This document shows positions 1 through 11,601 of a stretch of DNA of 64,000 bases, one piece after another. Position numbers and translations under genes: made by a program. Position 1 is the first letter of the stretch, and each line of letters begins with the position of its first letter. The notes under the pieces are model-generated. The model searched no databases, was not told the origin of the DNA, and was given only the letters and a program-made list of their open reading frames with translations. The stretch is from Effrenium voratum (taxonomy: Eukaryota > Sar > Dinophyceae > Suessiales > Symbiodiniaceae), in contig CAUJNA010001224.1 of NCBI GenBank assembly GCA_963377175.1, forward strand, positions 579,001-643,000. The letters are read 5' to 3'.

Positions 1-939
1 TTCAAGCCCCGCTGATAACGTATCCTGCATGCCGAAGTTTGACCCTACATTCTGCGGCAAATCTTCCACACAAACGTCTGCCGGCTCTAGGGAACACTTT
101 GAAAGCTCCACCCACCAGTGGATTTCGACATTCGCCCCTTCATACACGCTCTTTTAGTACTCTGTAGGTTGCCTCGCCGCCAAGTGCACAAAAACCGACA
201 GATGCTAGATCCGTCAACGGCTATTCCCTCGGAATTGCAAGTAAGTATGACATCCAATATCGAATCAGCTAACCTCATTGAACAAGAACATCAGCAAGCT
301 TGATTTGTTGATTGAACAGACCTCGGCTTGCATACAAAGCCTTCAAGACTGACCCGCACCCACCCGCACACACATCAACCCGTCCCTCAAACAAGAACCT
401 GAACTTCTGACAATTTGATTGCTGCACAATCGGGGACCATCGGCCTCAAACATAAAATATTCTACCCACAAAGGGTGCTTGAAAGGAAGGTAGTGTTTGC
501 TGCAAACAAAACACTGAGCATCCAAGGGGCAAACAAATGATACCAGGGATTAACATCCATTTAGCCGTCAAGTTCCAAGCTCTTGGGGTTCTCCAATGCA
601 ACAACCTGTAGCACCAGATCGTGCAGTTTGCACCAAGCGCCATGGATCATAACCCCGGACAATGGACTTGTTCAAAGAGTTCAACTATCCAGCACCGATC
701 TTAACCCTTCCTTGTTCAGTCATGTTGCTCTATACACGACGTTTTGCCAACTCCAGTCAGAGATGTCAATTCCAGTCAAATTGGCGGAGGGCGCGGTCGA
801 GCCAATACTAAACAAACATGCACCGACACTAAACCAATATCTGACCAATACTAAGCCAATAAAACCAGCACAAACCCAAAAACTGACATTGACCTCAGCT
901 TGTTGAATTGCCTTCCCCAGTAATTGCAGTTTTGGCGAA
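1..939. other. stretch without recognisable gene
   Basis: No frame here is convincing. The only structure seen is a short degenerate direct repeat around 800-880, built on a CCAATACTAAGC-like word that recurs about four times. A GTAAGT word at 241 could be a splice donor, but the frame in front of it shows no protein character. Confidence 0.5.
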
Positions 940-1100
940 CAGAGAGGTAGATGGATAGAAACATGGAAAATTCAAGAGACAAAGAGATATAGAGATAGAG
1001 ACCGGTTAGAATAGATCAGTTTAGATCAGGTTCGGACAGGGCAAACAGAGTTAGAGTAGAGTAGCATACAGTAGTTTGTAGCTAGCTAAGCAAGCAGCTA
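940..1100. repeat. degenerate GATA/TAGA-rich tract
   Basis: A purine-rich stretch of imperfect tetranucleotides (GATA, TAGA, TAGATCAG, TAGAGTAG). Its complement is the motif family that fills 1291-1860, so the two tracts form a loose inverted pair about 200 bp apart. There is no coding signal. Confidence 0.6.
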
Positions 1101-1290
1101 GATCAGCAAGCTGTCCCTTTCTGGGTTCATGTGTGAAGCAGTAGCCATCTTGCGACGTTGCTGTATTGTGTTGATGCAATGATGCCTGGCTTGGGTGCAG
1201 TCGAGTATTTGCACTTCCCAGACAGATTTTGCGGCCCCCTAATAACAAATATTCGCCTCTGCGCGGGATAATAAAAAATTGAGTGCTGAT

Positions 1291-1860
1291 CCATCTCTCT
1301 GACTATCTATGTAGCGTTCTGTCCGTCCCTTCATCTCTCTACCTATCTCTCTCTCTCCCACCTATTCTTGTCTTTAGAGAGAGAGAGAGAGATGTATACA
1401 TATATATATATATACATGTATTTATATATATATACACCCACCCATCTAGTGTACCTTTTCTACCTGTCTGATCTGACCTACCATGTTTCCATCTCATGGA
1501 ATCTTGTCTAATCTATCCGTCCGTCCTTCCATCCATCTACCCAACCAAACCTAATCGAAGCGAGTCTTACCTTCCTAAGCCGAACCTACTATACCTGTCC
1601 AGCTGTTCTAGTCGAACCCATCTATCTGGCTCTCATCTATCTATCAACTATCCATCTGACCTATCCCTCCATCTATCGCTCTATCCGTCTATCTTCCGTT
1701 CTATCTGCGCAATCTTTCTATGTTTATTATATCTAGGTGTCTATGTTTAAACCTGTCTATCTTCATTTCTTGTTTTCGTCTATCTAGCTATCGTTCTGCC
1801 TGTCTATCCGTCTGTCTGTCTTTCTTATCTTTCTGTCTATATTTTTACCTTTCTCTCCTA
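1291..1860. repeat. long degenerate TCTA/TCCA/TCTG tetranucleotide tract
   Basis: About 570 bp of pyrimidine-rich imperfect tetranucleotides (CTAT, CCAT, CTGT, CCGT), interrupted by a pure GA run at 1376-1392 and a TA run at about 1395-1434. The open frames across it are low-complexity Ser/Leu/Tyr strings and are not genes. It looks like an old expanded microsatellite that has decayed by point mutation. Confidence 0.85.
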
Positions 1861-2020
1861 CCGTTCCTTGGGATTGTGTGGCAAGAGGGTTTGTCTGAGC
1901 GTTTCGAAGCTGTCTGGGGCGGCCTTGGCTCGGCACGACATGCAAATGTGGTGTAGCGGATGCTGCAGCTTTTCTTGGGCAGCCTCCGAAAAAAATGACA
2001 ACACTGCAGCATCTGCTCCC

Positions 2021-2284
2021 AAAGTACTGCGCCTGCCACGAAATCGGCGCGCGACCATCCAAAGTACCGCGCTTGTCAGGCTCGTCAGCCCTGCAGGCCA
2101 GCACTACAACATCAACACTTTGTGGTCCAAAGTTCTGCGGCTGACGCAATCTGCGCATGACCAGCCAACATACTGCGCCTGCCACGCGTACACTGCCTGA
2201 CACAAAATAGGACCACAATGCTCCAAAGCGCGGCGCCTGTCTAGACGAAGCGAGAACAGCGCGCAAAGCAGTGCGCCTGTCAGC
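2021..2284. repeat. minisatellite with AAAGTACTGCGCCTGCCA-like unit
   Basis: A unit resembling AAAGTACTGCGCCTGCCACG starts at 2021 and recurs diverged at 2061, 2129, 2169, 2224 and 2264. Spacing is irregular (about 40-68 bp), so this is a cluster of related words rather than a clean tandem array. GCGCCTG is the best kept core. No gene is visible in it. Confidence 0.6.
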
Positions 2285-2610
2285 AAAGCCAACTTTGACA
2301 TTTACGACTGGTATCAGAAACTAGCTCAAAAACGTGGCACCAGAATGATCTCCACTGATTCTTACAAACCTTCAATTCAGCGCCAAAACAACGTACAGTT
2401 TGCGCACAGGCGCAACGAAAACAAGATGTTGAAAGTCATACGAGTCGCACATTCTGAGCCTTATTCAACAGCGCGGAATCTTTTGCTACCTGCGACCGCT
2501 GGTGAACACATTCGAACACTTGCGGTCGCCGCGACACAGGTGGCGACCACATGCTCACCCCCAGACCCCTTTCTATAATGGGAAACCTTCTGCTCCGCAT
2601 TCGGGGGAAA

Positions 2611-2625
2611 CACACACACACACAC
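2611..2625. repeat. (CA)n microsatellite
   Basis: A short pure CA run. Similar small CA runs occur at 4086-4103, about 12249-12261, 12362-12381, 14486-14499, 43095-43109 and 45038-45053. Confidence 0.8.
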
Positions 2626-2881
2626 CAAATCAACCCCGCCTTATTGTAGTGCACCTGCTCGAACTCCTTCTTGTCGTGGTTGAAGACGTGCGGCATGGCT
2701 CAAATCCGAGTTCCGCGTTCGGCAAGGCTTGGGCTTTGAGAGGCAACCTTGCGAAGCGTCCGCAGGAATGAGGATCCCGGTTTGACCATCCTGCTTGGCA
2801 TTCTTCTCGTGACTCAGACAGTTGGGTAAGGCATATCGCCTTCACAAGCTATCAACCATTGACCCTTGGAGGAAGACCATG

Positions 2882-3130
2882 TCAGACTGCAAGGAAAGTG
2901 ATCGGATCGAACAATGACCCGTAGACTTTACACATGCCATCTACATCGCGAACTCTTGTTCCAAGAAACACATCCCGTCGAACTCCAAGCGTTGCAGCAT
3001 AGGATATGTCAGAGTTGCATGCCTCCACACTCCAACACAAAGGCCCTGAATGGCTGCGTGTTTTTGAAGCATCCCTGAACAGGTCGATGAGACAGCGAAC
3101 ACAACTGGTGGTTACATGTCCCTCGTTCAC
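2882..3130 (-). CDS. unidentified reading frame, possible terminal exon
   Basis: A minus-strand frame of about 82 codons ending in a stop. Its second half (residues about 35-82) carries six Asp, several Arg and hydrophobic stretches ending ITFLAV. Two possible acceptor-like sites with AG before G lie inside it, near 3066 and 3041, so the coding part may be shorter. No family was recognised, and a plus-strand frame overlaps it. Length is within chance expectation. Confidence 0.2.
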   Translation of the reverse strand: MNEGHVTTSCVRCLIDLFRDASKTRSHSGPLCWSVEACNSDISYAATLGVRRDVFLGTRVRDVDGMCKVYGSLFDPITFLAV

Positions 3131-3767
3131 ATTATTGATTCACTTCTGACTCTTTGCCTCTCTTGCTACCAGTTTTGACATGCGCGGAATTGGGTGCCTC
3201 CTTAGAACCCCCGTTGCGCACGATTAAGTTCATGCCTCGTTCTGAATGTACCATTGTTCCATGGCATGAAGAATTGATATTGCATGTATGATATACTGAT
3301 ATTGCAACCTGTTGAAGGACACATACACCCGCATAGACATCGTCATGTTGAGCTAAGAGAACAGGTCGTTCCTGAGCTCACTGTTCAGTGCATAGTCACA
3401 ACAAGCCATGGTCGGGATCTTGCAAATAAGCAAACACCCATGTAGAAAGAAGGATTTCCACACGCCATATTCGGCGGTGTATGGCTTCAAAATGCTCCGG
3501 AGTAAAGACTTGAGGGGGTGTCACCGGCTTCCTTGACTGAGATGCCGGAGTGGCATGAGAAGCATGCCCTCCGAGCTATGCCGCCAAACAGCGTCAACTT
3601 CTTGTGCCCCATGCCTACCAATACTACGACATCTCCCATGTGTAGAGAACTTCCTTTTCTGAGAGTGGACGTTGCCAATTCTCTTCTCACCGTCCAACAC
3701 CTTGTAAGACTTCCCACTGATAAAACAAACACACACACTTAAACTCCAGATGGAGGGCGCTAATCTT

Positions 3768-3827
3768 TCGAGTACAACTGATGAGTCTCGAGTACAACTG
3801 ACGAGGCTCGAGTACAACTGACAAGTC
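3768..3827. repeat. 20-bp tandem repeat, three copies
   Basis: Three exact-length copies of TCGAGTACAACTGAYRAGKC, at 3768, 3788 and 3808. The first 14 bases are identical and changes fall only in the last six. A decayed fourth start (TCAAGTCGG) follows. This is a recent small tandem duplication. Confidence 0.9.
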
Positions 3828-4564
3828 TCAAGTCGGATAAGGTTCGGCTGGCAGGTCACTTGGCTTCACTCTAGTGTCGAAAACGTTACAGGTTCAACAT
3901 GAAGCACACACAGCGGCAAAAGAAGCGGCCAACTGGACTTTCATCGACATCACTTCACAAAAGCAGGTACACACGGGTGATCAATCCGTGCATCCACCAT
4001 CAAGCATAGCTTCGTTGGCCAGCGTTTGCTTGATGGCCGCTGGCCCCCTGCTACTAATTGTGGTGACAGGGTATTCTGCCACTCCGCACACACACACACA
4101 CACTTGACGCCATTTTCCCTATATCAATCGTTTCCCTCGGGATGGTGCAATAGATATCAAAACCAAGCGCCGCATATCTGTCTCTCCAGGCACTGAGTTA
4201 AGAGCCACTGGGAGGTATTGGAGGCAATGTGGTGGTAGAACAGCTTGCCCTGTGGCGACCTTCGAGGCATCAAATGCAAGCCTGAAAGGAGGTGGGCAAG
4301 TCCCGAGTTGCAAAAAGAACAAGTTCCTAGAAAATTCGAGCTGCAATTTCTTTAGCTCCGAGCGAGGGTCATGTCATCCTAACAAAGCTTAACAATTGCG
4401 TTCAATGGGATCTTGGTGCCTCTTTCCACCAACCTGACGGGTTGCTGGAGGTCCCACAGAAAAAACATCTCGACGTACAAACTTGGGCCTGTTGGTTGCT
4501 TTCCTCTGGATAGCAGCATTCCCAGCCAATAATCTAGCAATACGACAAGACACGCAATATAACT

Positions 4565-4656
4565 ATATGAGTGTGGGTCAAAATTCAACTACCAGGCGAC
4601 CGCAGGTTTTAGTCCATGGTTCCATTTGCCAGGGGTCCTAAAATGGACCCACATCC
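4565..4656 (+). mobile_element. miniature inverted-repeat element, family A, diverged copy (A4)
   Basis: About 92 bp with ends related to TATGGSTGTGGGTCAAAA and TGACCCACA, and the family A core word CGCAGGTTTTRGTCCATG in the middle. It is shorter and more diverged than the copies at 14595 and 60406. The terminal TA pair seen in other copies is only partly kept. It is non-coding. Confidence 0.6.
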
Positions 4657-6553
4657 ACAACGACAGACCAACTGCTGAAGTCGAAGCCGTTGCGGCGCAC
4701 ACGCCACACACAACGAGCCATGTGCCCCCGGCGTTTGGATTGTCCAGCCGCGCCACTCATCTCCATCTGCCTGAGGCGAACGTTGAGCACGTCCATCCCG
4801 CACTCAAACGAAGCCGCCGCAACCGATCAAGCAGGGAAACAATGAGTGAAATGATCCGGCTTCTTTGCTTCCTGAAGCCCCATCCTAGCTACAGCTCTAA
4901 ACATCTTGTCTGCACGGACTACTGTATGCGGCGAGTGTCAAGCCAAATGCACATCACATACACACCACGCCAGCATGAACCAAGGTGAGACGTAAAATGC
5001 GAGGCCCTTGCATTGGATTTTTACCCACCAAGCCAGACATAACATTGCAGAATGACTTGTCAGACTCCATGTGGTTGCCTGCAAACCTGCCAAATGCACC
5101 TTAGAAACAAATTTTGCAACATGATCGGTTCTGTCCGAGAGTTGGTGCATTACCTCAAGACTCTCTCTCTCTCTCTCAAGTTGTGAAAACAAAGCTCGAT
5201 ACAAACAACAAAAAAACACACACAAACAGAAACACAAGTACCAATGCAGACAGAGGAACACTCCCCTCTGAGATGCAGCACGCAGAAACCAACATGGTAA
5301 CGCCTGCCGCTCCCCAATATTAGGGGCCACATATGTTCTGCGCTCCCATGACCATGAGGATCGCTGAGGTAACTTGTTTTACTTGTTTTACGACTCACTA
5401 CGCTCAGACAAGGCGCTGCTCCCTTCGCCAGCAACGACTGGTCCGCGGGGCTCTGCTGAACACCCAGCTTTGGGGAGCTCTGCGCCTCGGATCGCCCAGC
5501 TTGAGACCAAGAAAGACCGCCTTCTCCACTACCCCAGGTGGCCAAAAGTGACCTCCGAGTTTCCGTGAAGCCAACTGGACGTCGTACAAATGCATCCCCT
5601 GCCCGTGGAAACACCCTACCTGTGGCACCCGCACCTTGCGGCTAGTCACGAGGGACAAGGTTCAAGAGAGCGACATAGTTGCGGGTGGGCCACGTTCGTA
5701 CATCTCTTTGCTAGCTTTAATCGCGGCCCCCTCGAAAAAAATGCACCTCAGGTGGTGAAAGACATTTAATGGTGTTGGATGGTATGGATTTTGGCAGGCC
5801 CCAAGTCGACTTGAAGAAACATGACCCTGCAAACGGAACATGCAAGACCTGCTAGCGCAAAAAGACAAACCGCATGTTCAATACTTCTAGTAAATGTCGA
5901 AACAGCTCACTTGTGCATCTTAAAGGACGACAACAGGCTGGGCAACAATCAATGCCCCGATCTTGACATGCCTCAAGACCCATCCACATGATCGAAGCAA
6001 TGACAAAACTGCGTCGAGTCTCTCAAATGGCAGGTATCTCAATGACGATCCCTTGCTTGCCGTGGTTAAAACTACACATATCCACGAGCACGTATACGAC
6101 CTAGCATCGTCCGTACAGAACCCAACTGTCATTTTCCCCGACTCAGGACTTGCAACTCAAAGAGAGAATTCGTATTAACACAAGCAAGGATCCAAACACA
6201 TGCGTGTTGCCTGACACTGCAGTAGCCTGCCTTGCTCCTCAAGTAGAGCCTCCCCGCAAGCCGCTTTGACTTGTTGAGCTCACATCTGATCACTGCTTCC
6301 GGCTCTACGGTCATCAGTTGCTATAGCTAGGCAGCAAGCGACAAGTAAAACCATCCACACAGCTTGGTTGCTGTTGACCCACTGTTCCCAGCAAGTTAAG
6401 GTCCAAAGATCCGTTACCAAATAAACATAGAGAACGACAAACCAGCGCCCGGCTGAAACCTGTGTTCCTGGCCGTCCTGTAGCCAGACGGTACGGAGCCT
6501 CCGGAAGCTCTTGCTCTCAAATGCATGGTGCTGGCCACTGAAGGTTCCCCAAT
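4657..6553. other. stretch without recognisable gene
   Basis: No convincing frame. A CT run lies at about 5162-5177. Several frames of 70-150 codons overlap on both strands between 4900 and 5660 without protein character or bordering splice signals. Confidence 0.5.
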
Positions 6554-6650
6554 ACTTGCCGGTTCTCAGCCGGGAATGAGGGAATGATCCCTATAAACTA
6601 TCCCTTGTGGTTCCCTTTTAGGGAATCCCCAGGTCATTCCCTTTCTGCAT
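6554..6650 (+). mobile_element. inverted-repeat element, family D (D1)
   Basis: Shares with the copies at 46817 and 49095 the order: GGTTCTCAGC-like end, GGGAATGAGGGAATGATC, CCTATAAACTATCCC, and a GGTCATTCCC end. The outer inverted repeats are worn compared with 49095-49191. It is non-coding and about 97 bp long. Confidence 0.7.
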
Positions 6651-8052
6651 TTGCAAGGCGAGCCGTCAGGGAGGGGGGTTTAAAATATCAACCGATGGTC
6701 GCCTTTTCTCGACGTTTTGTCGGCTTTCCATGGCTTGTGTTTGTGGGGATTTACAGCTGGGGGTTGAAATCGCATTTGACCGGGAAGATGTTTGACCTTC
6801 CTAAAGATGAGTCTCCTGTGAGTTCTTTTGGCTTCCTTCTTGGCAGGCGGTGGAAGAGATGCACCCTGTCCCCCCTTTTGGCGCAATAGAGTTTCCTTTG
6901 TCACCATGTTCGCGCAACTGGGCAGACCTACATAGTCCCTGGGTGTGTCTTCCTGGGTGAGTACGCTTTTGGGATGTGCTTGTTTTCAGCACTAAATGGA
7001 AACTGGCAGTTTTGTTCTTATTCCCCTGTTGAGGCTCACAAGTTACGAGCAAAGATTGCATTTGCTATTACCGCAGAACTGAATTGGCTGAAGGCAAAAA
7101 CCATACAGAACTGTGTACGACTTAGCCTTGATTTAAATGAGTTGTTTAGACATCTCAGCAACCCTGTGGACTTTCGCCCAGTTCAATCTCATGGCACCAG
7201 AAGAAAGTTGACATGACAACTTCCCAAGCTCGCGACAATTGTGCAGCTGAAGTTGGCATTTGTTTGGTGCAACCTTGCTGGTGTGGCTTGGCTTTGAACG
7301 AACAAGACTGTGCCCCCGCTCAGGGGGGAATCTTTGTACTCTGCTTCACTGGCACACGAAATGATTGCGCATCGTTGCGCCCAACTTATGGCACGTCCCC
7401 CAAAAATCGAAGCCGACTTTGGTCACCTCACCGATACCGTGGCTGTCCGTGAATCATCTGAGGTCGGGCTCACTCAGGCAGCCCGGCCGGATGCCACGCC
7501 GAAGTCCATTGAGTTGGCCGGGCCTTGGAATGTGCAAAGTTTGGAGGTTGGAGGGAGACACTTTGGAAGCTTCTGTCGACCAACGTAGAACCCCTGGTCT
7601 GCTGCAACTGTTTGTGGATCTCGGACAACCCGGGCAATCTGATGCCATTTAGCATACTAAGAGACATGTGATGGTGCTGGGATTCCGCCGTCGACAGCGC
7701 TGAACAATAACACTCCAGTCTTCTAGCGTCCGTCCTTTGCTGCGTAATTTGATGTAGAGCTGCTGTGCACAGCCTATAGATCATTTTTGTCTGGAAACTT
7801 GGAAAAATATGGTAGCGAGAGAAGAGCCCAACCCCCACAATACCACCTGATACCACCTGCCTGTTGGATGAACCCGCTCACGCACACTGTGAATGCCATG
7901 TGCGTGTGTGCAACCTGAACCCCCACGGGCAGTGCACCGCTTCGCGAAACAATTGCTTCCTCGCCTGTAGTATGCGAGTTAGTTGGATGACTGTGGACAC
8001 ACGCCTAATTGAATGCCAGCACGAGCCATGAACATCCACAAAACTGAATATG
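6651..8052. other. stretch without recognisable gene
   Basis: There are overlapping frames of 60-130 codons on both strands, none with clear protein character. The segment 6809-6847 imitates a tiny intron (GTGAGT to a pyrimidine-rich CAG) but is only about 38 bases long and has no clear coding flank. Confidence 0.45.
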
Positions 8053-8229
8053 GTTTGAGGGTAGCCCCTTTTGGGTTTGGAGGGAAACCCAAGGGAAAAC
8101 GCAACTTTTGCCCCTCTCCATTTTGGCACATGCCAGTATGGGTCCGTATTTTTTGGGGGACCCAGCAACATTGTGGTTTTTCCTTTGGTTTCCCTCCAAA
8201 CCCACCAAAAAGGAGGCCTCCAACTCAAA
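8053..8229. mobile_element. long inverted-repeat element (F1)
   Basis: Two arms of roughly 50 bp face each other: the left arm holds CCCTTTTGGGTTTGGAGGGA near 8066, and the right arm holds its near-complement (TCCCTCCAAACCC) near 8191. The loop contains a CCGTATTTTTTGGGGG word also seen in the 44.5 kb minisatellite. It could fold into a large hairpin. No transposase frame is present, so it would be non-autonomous. Confidence 0.7.
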
Positions 8230-8302
8230 AAAAAACAAGGACACATGAGGCACGGTCAAAATTACTTACTTACGGCCGTTTCGCTACTTAGTTTGAGAGT
8301 CC

Positions 8303-8382
8303 CCTATCATTTTCCAGCGTGTCCATCGTTTTCCAGGGGTACTGTATCGTTTTTGTTGAGAGTCCCCTATCGTTTGCCATGG
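8303..8382. repeat. about 21-bp degenerate tandem repeat
   Basis: A unit like CTATCGTTTTCCAGGGGTA recurs about four times, starting near 8304, 8323, 8345 and 8367. The longer word TTGAGAGTCCCCTATC appears twice, at 8293 and 8356, 63 bp apart, so a higher-order duplication is superimposed. Confidence 0.65.
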
Positions 8383-9141
8383 TTTCGTGCATTTTCACAA
8401 TATCAACGAAACGTCGAATACTAAACTCAACAGAAGTAGTCTTGGCGGGACTTCACATGTCCTTGAACACGGCAACGAGGATGCCTAGGCACGCGGCTCC
8501 AACCTTTCGGGGTCTTGAAGTCCTCAGCTTCAGCGCAAACAACTCGCGTCGTGTGGGCAGCATGCTGCCCGCAAGCGAAAATCGCTGAAACTTGGCCCAA
8601 AGCTTCAGGCACGAGACTGGCACATGACATGGGTGACTGCCCATGAAGTCCCCAACAGCCTCCTTTTTCACCCAAGGGAAGGGCCTCTGTTTATGTGGAT
8701 CTAGCAAGATTCCAGGTCTTAGAGGATACATCCACAAACCACCTGCTTTACAGCAATCCGCTGGCAAAGTGAAGATCTACCTGGCCCACATGCAGAGCTC
8801 CCTACATGTCCCCCTTAAGCGTCCCTACACTCGAAATACCAAAACTGCCATGGGCAAGCCATTTGGATTGACTTGGGAGGTCGCACAAAACCGTGGATGG
8901 TGCAAAACACTACTACATACATATATGTTAGGTAGATACTTCAATGGCAGTACATCCCCAAGTCAGGAATTGTCAACGTAGACTGAGCTCACAGGGACTC
9001 TGTGGGGCTTAGTTTCATCAGCTCGCAAGCCAAGCAAAAAGAAGCTCAGGCTCCCGCCGTCGCCAAGGGGCTTCCCATGGGACCTGGCGGGAAGAAGCGG
9101 TCGGGATCGAGTCGCTTTGAAGCAATCGCCCAGGCACAGTG

Positions 9142-9256
9142 ATTTGGCCATGGGTCAAATCCCGTAGCCCCAGTGAACATTCCAATCCCCCCTAAAATTA
9201 AAAGGGTGGTGAATTCACCTACCCCAAAATGGTACCATTGGTTGTGACCCACATCC
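9142..9256 (+). mobile_element. inverted-repeat element, family B (B1)
   Basis: About 115 bp. The left end TTTGGCCATGGGTCAAA and right end GACCCACATCC form the inverted termini. The core holds CCCAGTGAACATTCCAATCC and ACCTACCCCAAAATGGTACC, shared with the copies at 14799 and 20125. No frame is carried. The ends resemble family A, so both may be moved by the same, absent, transposase. Confidence 0.8.
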
Positions 9257-11148
9257 TGATTTGAGGCCAGAGTTCCAACAGGCCAAGTGAGCCCAGTGTT
9301 CTCATAGCACTTTCCTCGCCAGCCGCACCACAAAAAAGTTGCGAATCTCGCAGAAGCGATCATCTGTTACAGGCTCTGCAAGAACACATGCCCGCTCTTT
9401 GCACAAAACAAAAGTGCAAACCAACAAGCCTCCAACACGCCTCCACAAGTAACATGTCGTGTTGACAAATGGCCTAACATCATATTGCTTCAAATGCACT
9501 GAGTTGCAAAGACCTGGGCCAAATATCGGCAAGCCAATCAGCTCTGACCTTTGCGGCATGGTTTCGCATACAATTGCTGGTGTGACACGACGAGCAAGCC
9601 AGCAAGAACATGGAACATAAGTAACATAAATGTAATTTGCAAATGGCTATGAAGTTCAAACGGCGAGCAATGGCTCGCTTCCCTCATTGACATGGATCCC
9701 CAAAAGCCATCGTTGGTAGAAGATTATCCTTTTTGGGGAACCCCCCCACATTTTTGTGTTCTATGTGAATCTGACGGGAGTCAAGCACAGATCTCTGGAT
9801 GGTTCTGGACCGCGGGGCGCACCATCTGTGTTCCTCTGCGGACTGCCTGAGAGGCACAAGAAGCAGATTGGACCAAAGGCTTGAATCTCATGGGGGCTGG
9901 CAAGGAGGGAGGGGCGCCCAAATAAGCCCAACTGTCAAGGTAAACTGTTCTCTTGTTTGATTGGCACGGAACACGATTCGTCCAGACAAGATCCTTCGAG
10001 TAGTGCATTTACAAAACACATCGGCGACATGAGAGCTCAAACCAGCTACATTGGAATGACAAGGGGCAGCCCCAGGTATCTTGTCATATCTCCAGAAATA
10101 AACGTCCTGGGATTGCTACTCACTCTCAGCTTCCAAGGGTCCAAGTCGCCTTGTACTACCTGGCACTTGCAGTTGGAAGCCCGAGATTCTCATTAGGGCC
10201 TACTCATTTCATCGAACATATCTCACGTTTGCTTGTCACTTCCGCGGTCCAACATGCCAACAGGGCAATGGATCCACGAGGAGTCAAGCTGCCTGATTTT
10301 CAAAGCTCTGACTATTCGAAATGCTGAATGCGCCACATCATCATACACACACAAACCAAACACATTTGAGCACGCAACAGCAATACAGTCAACGGGTGCA
10401 TCCGCCTCTCTTACAGAGTGTGGAGCGGCTGTCTAAATTCGTGTCATAATTCAAAATTGTCCACCTCTCATTTGTGTCCTACAATGCCTCTGGAATCCAG
10501 CACTTGATGGTGGTGCGCTGCGTACAGACCATGAACCACCGATTAAACTCCTATCCAGCCGTAACAACCAGAACAGTGAAGAAACAGAGGCATGAACAGA
10601 AGGCTATCACAAAGTGGCGACAGCATGGTCAGACATGTCTCTTCGGATGCCTCTCGGCGACAAGGATGGGCTGGGGCCGCTCGCCCCTGGCAAAAATGTT
10701 GGCGTGCGAGCATCGCATTGTGTCCTAAAGAGTAACAAGAGTAAGCATCAATACGCCTGACATCCGGGATCCAAATTACAGCGCGGCCGCTGGATTGTTT
10801 TTTATCTCCAGGTCCTGCAGGTGACAGCATAGCTTGGGACATTGTGTGCGAATCTGGGTAAAGAAATAACATAATTACAAAAAGCATGCAAGGTACCGTT
10901 TGTGAGGCTGCAAATGACAATACACTACACACAATCAGGTTCACCCTTGAACACAAAACGATTTAGCAATGAGGTCAAACAACAGTCATGGCATGGCGAA
11001 AGAAAGTCTTCGCGTGTGGTAGCTGGAAAATACTCCGCTTTATACATGCGCATTACATCCATTCAACAAACGAGAGCAAGGAGCCTGCCAGGTTTGGGTC
11101 AGTGGGACGCGCACTTCAAGCTCACCGAGCTGACTGCAATGATGCATA
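9257..11148. other. stretch without recognisable gene
   Basis: Nothing supportable. The segment 9722-9790 (GGGGAACCCCCCC, then TGTGAATCTG) has a weak look-alike at 15283-15316, which may be a worn dispersed repeat. Confidence 0.45.
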
Positions 11149-11366
11149 CATAATAATGACAATAATAATAAATACTAAACTATTTAATAATAATAAAGAT
11201 TACCAACAAATGATAACGATAAGGATAATAATGAAAATAATAACGATAATAATAATAATACTACTAATACTAATAATAATATATATATATATATATTTAA
11301 AAAAAGTGATACTCATAATGATAGTAATAATACAAATAAACACATATATATATATGTGTGTGTGTA
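11149..11366. repeat. AT-rich (AAT)n/(TA)n tract
   Basis: About 215 bp of imperfect AAT/ATA trinucleotides passing into TA runs and ending in TGTGTGTG. The composition differs sharply from the flanks. Reading frames through it are Ile/Tyr strings and are not genes. Confidence 0.85.
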
Positions 11367-11523
11367 TCCTCTGCCCATGTTTTTTCCCCCACAACCATGG
11401 AACCCCAAAACCCTCTGTCCACTTCCATGATGGTTCAAAAGAGGCGGTGAGTGGCCAAAGAGCTTCGCATCTGACAGCACGTCAGGGCAGGAGCTACTCT
11501 CAAGGTGATTCATCCAATGATTT

Positions 11524-11601
11524 ACTCCTTCTTCCTTCTTCCTTCCTGCACCTTTTTTCCTGATATTTTTTCCTTTCTTCCTTCCTGCCTTCCTTTCTTC
11601 A
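11524..11601. repeat. polypyrimidine CTTCC tract
   Basis: A CTTCCTT-rich strand-asymmetric tract that directly follows the AT-rich repeat by about 160 bp. It has no coding content. Confidence 0.7.

Noticed and set aside
6809..6847. Tiny intron with GTGAGT and TTCCTTCTTGGCAG ends
   Set aside because: 38 bases is too short for ordinary splicing, and the flanks show no coding frame in phase.
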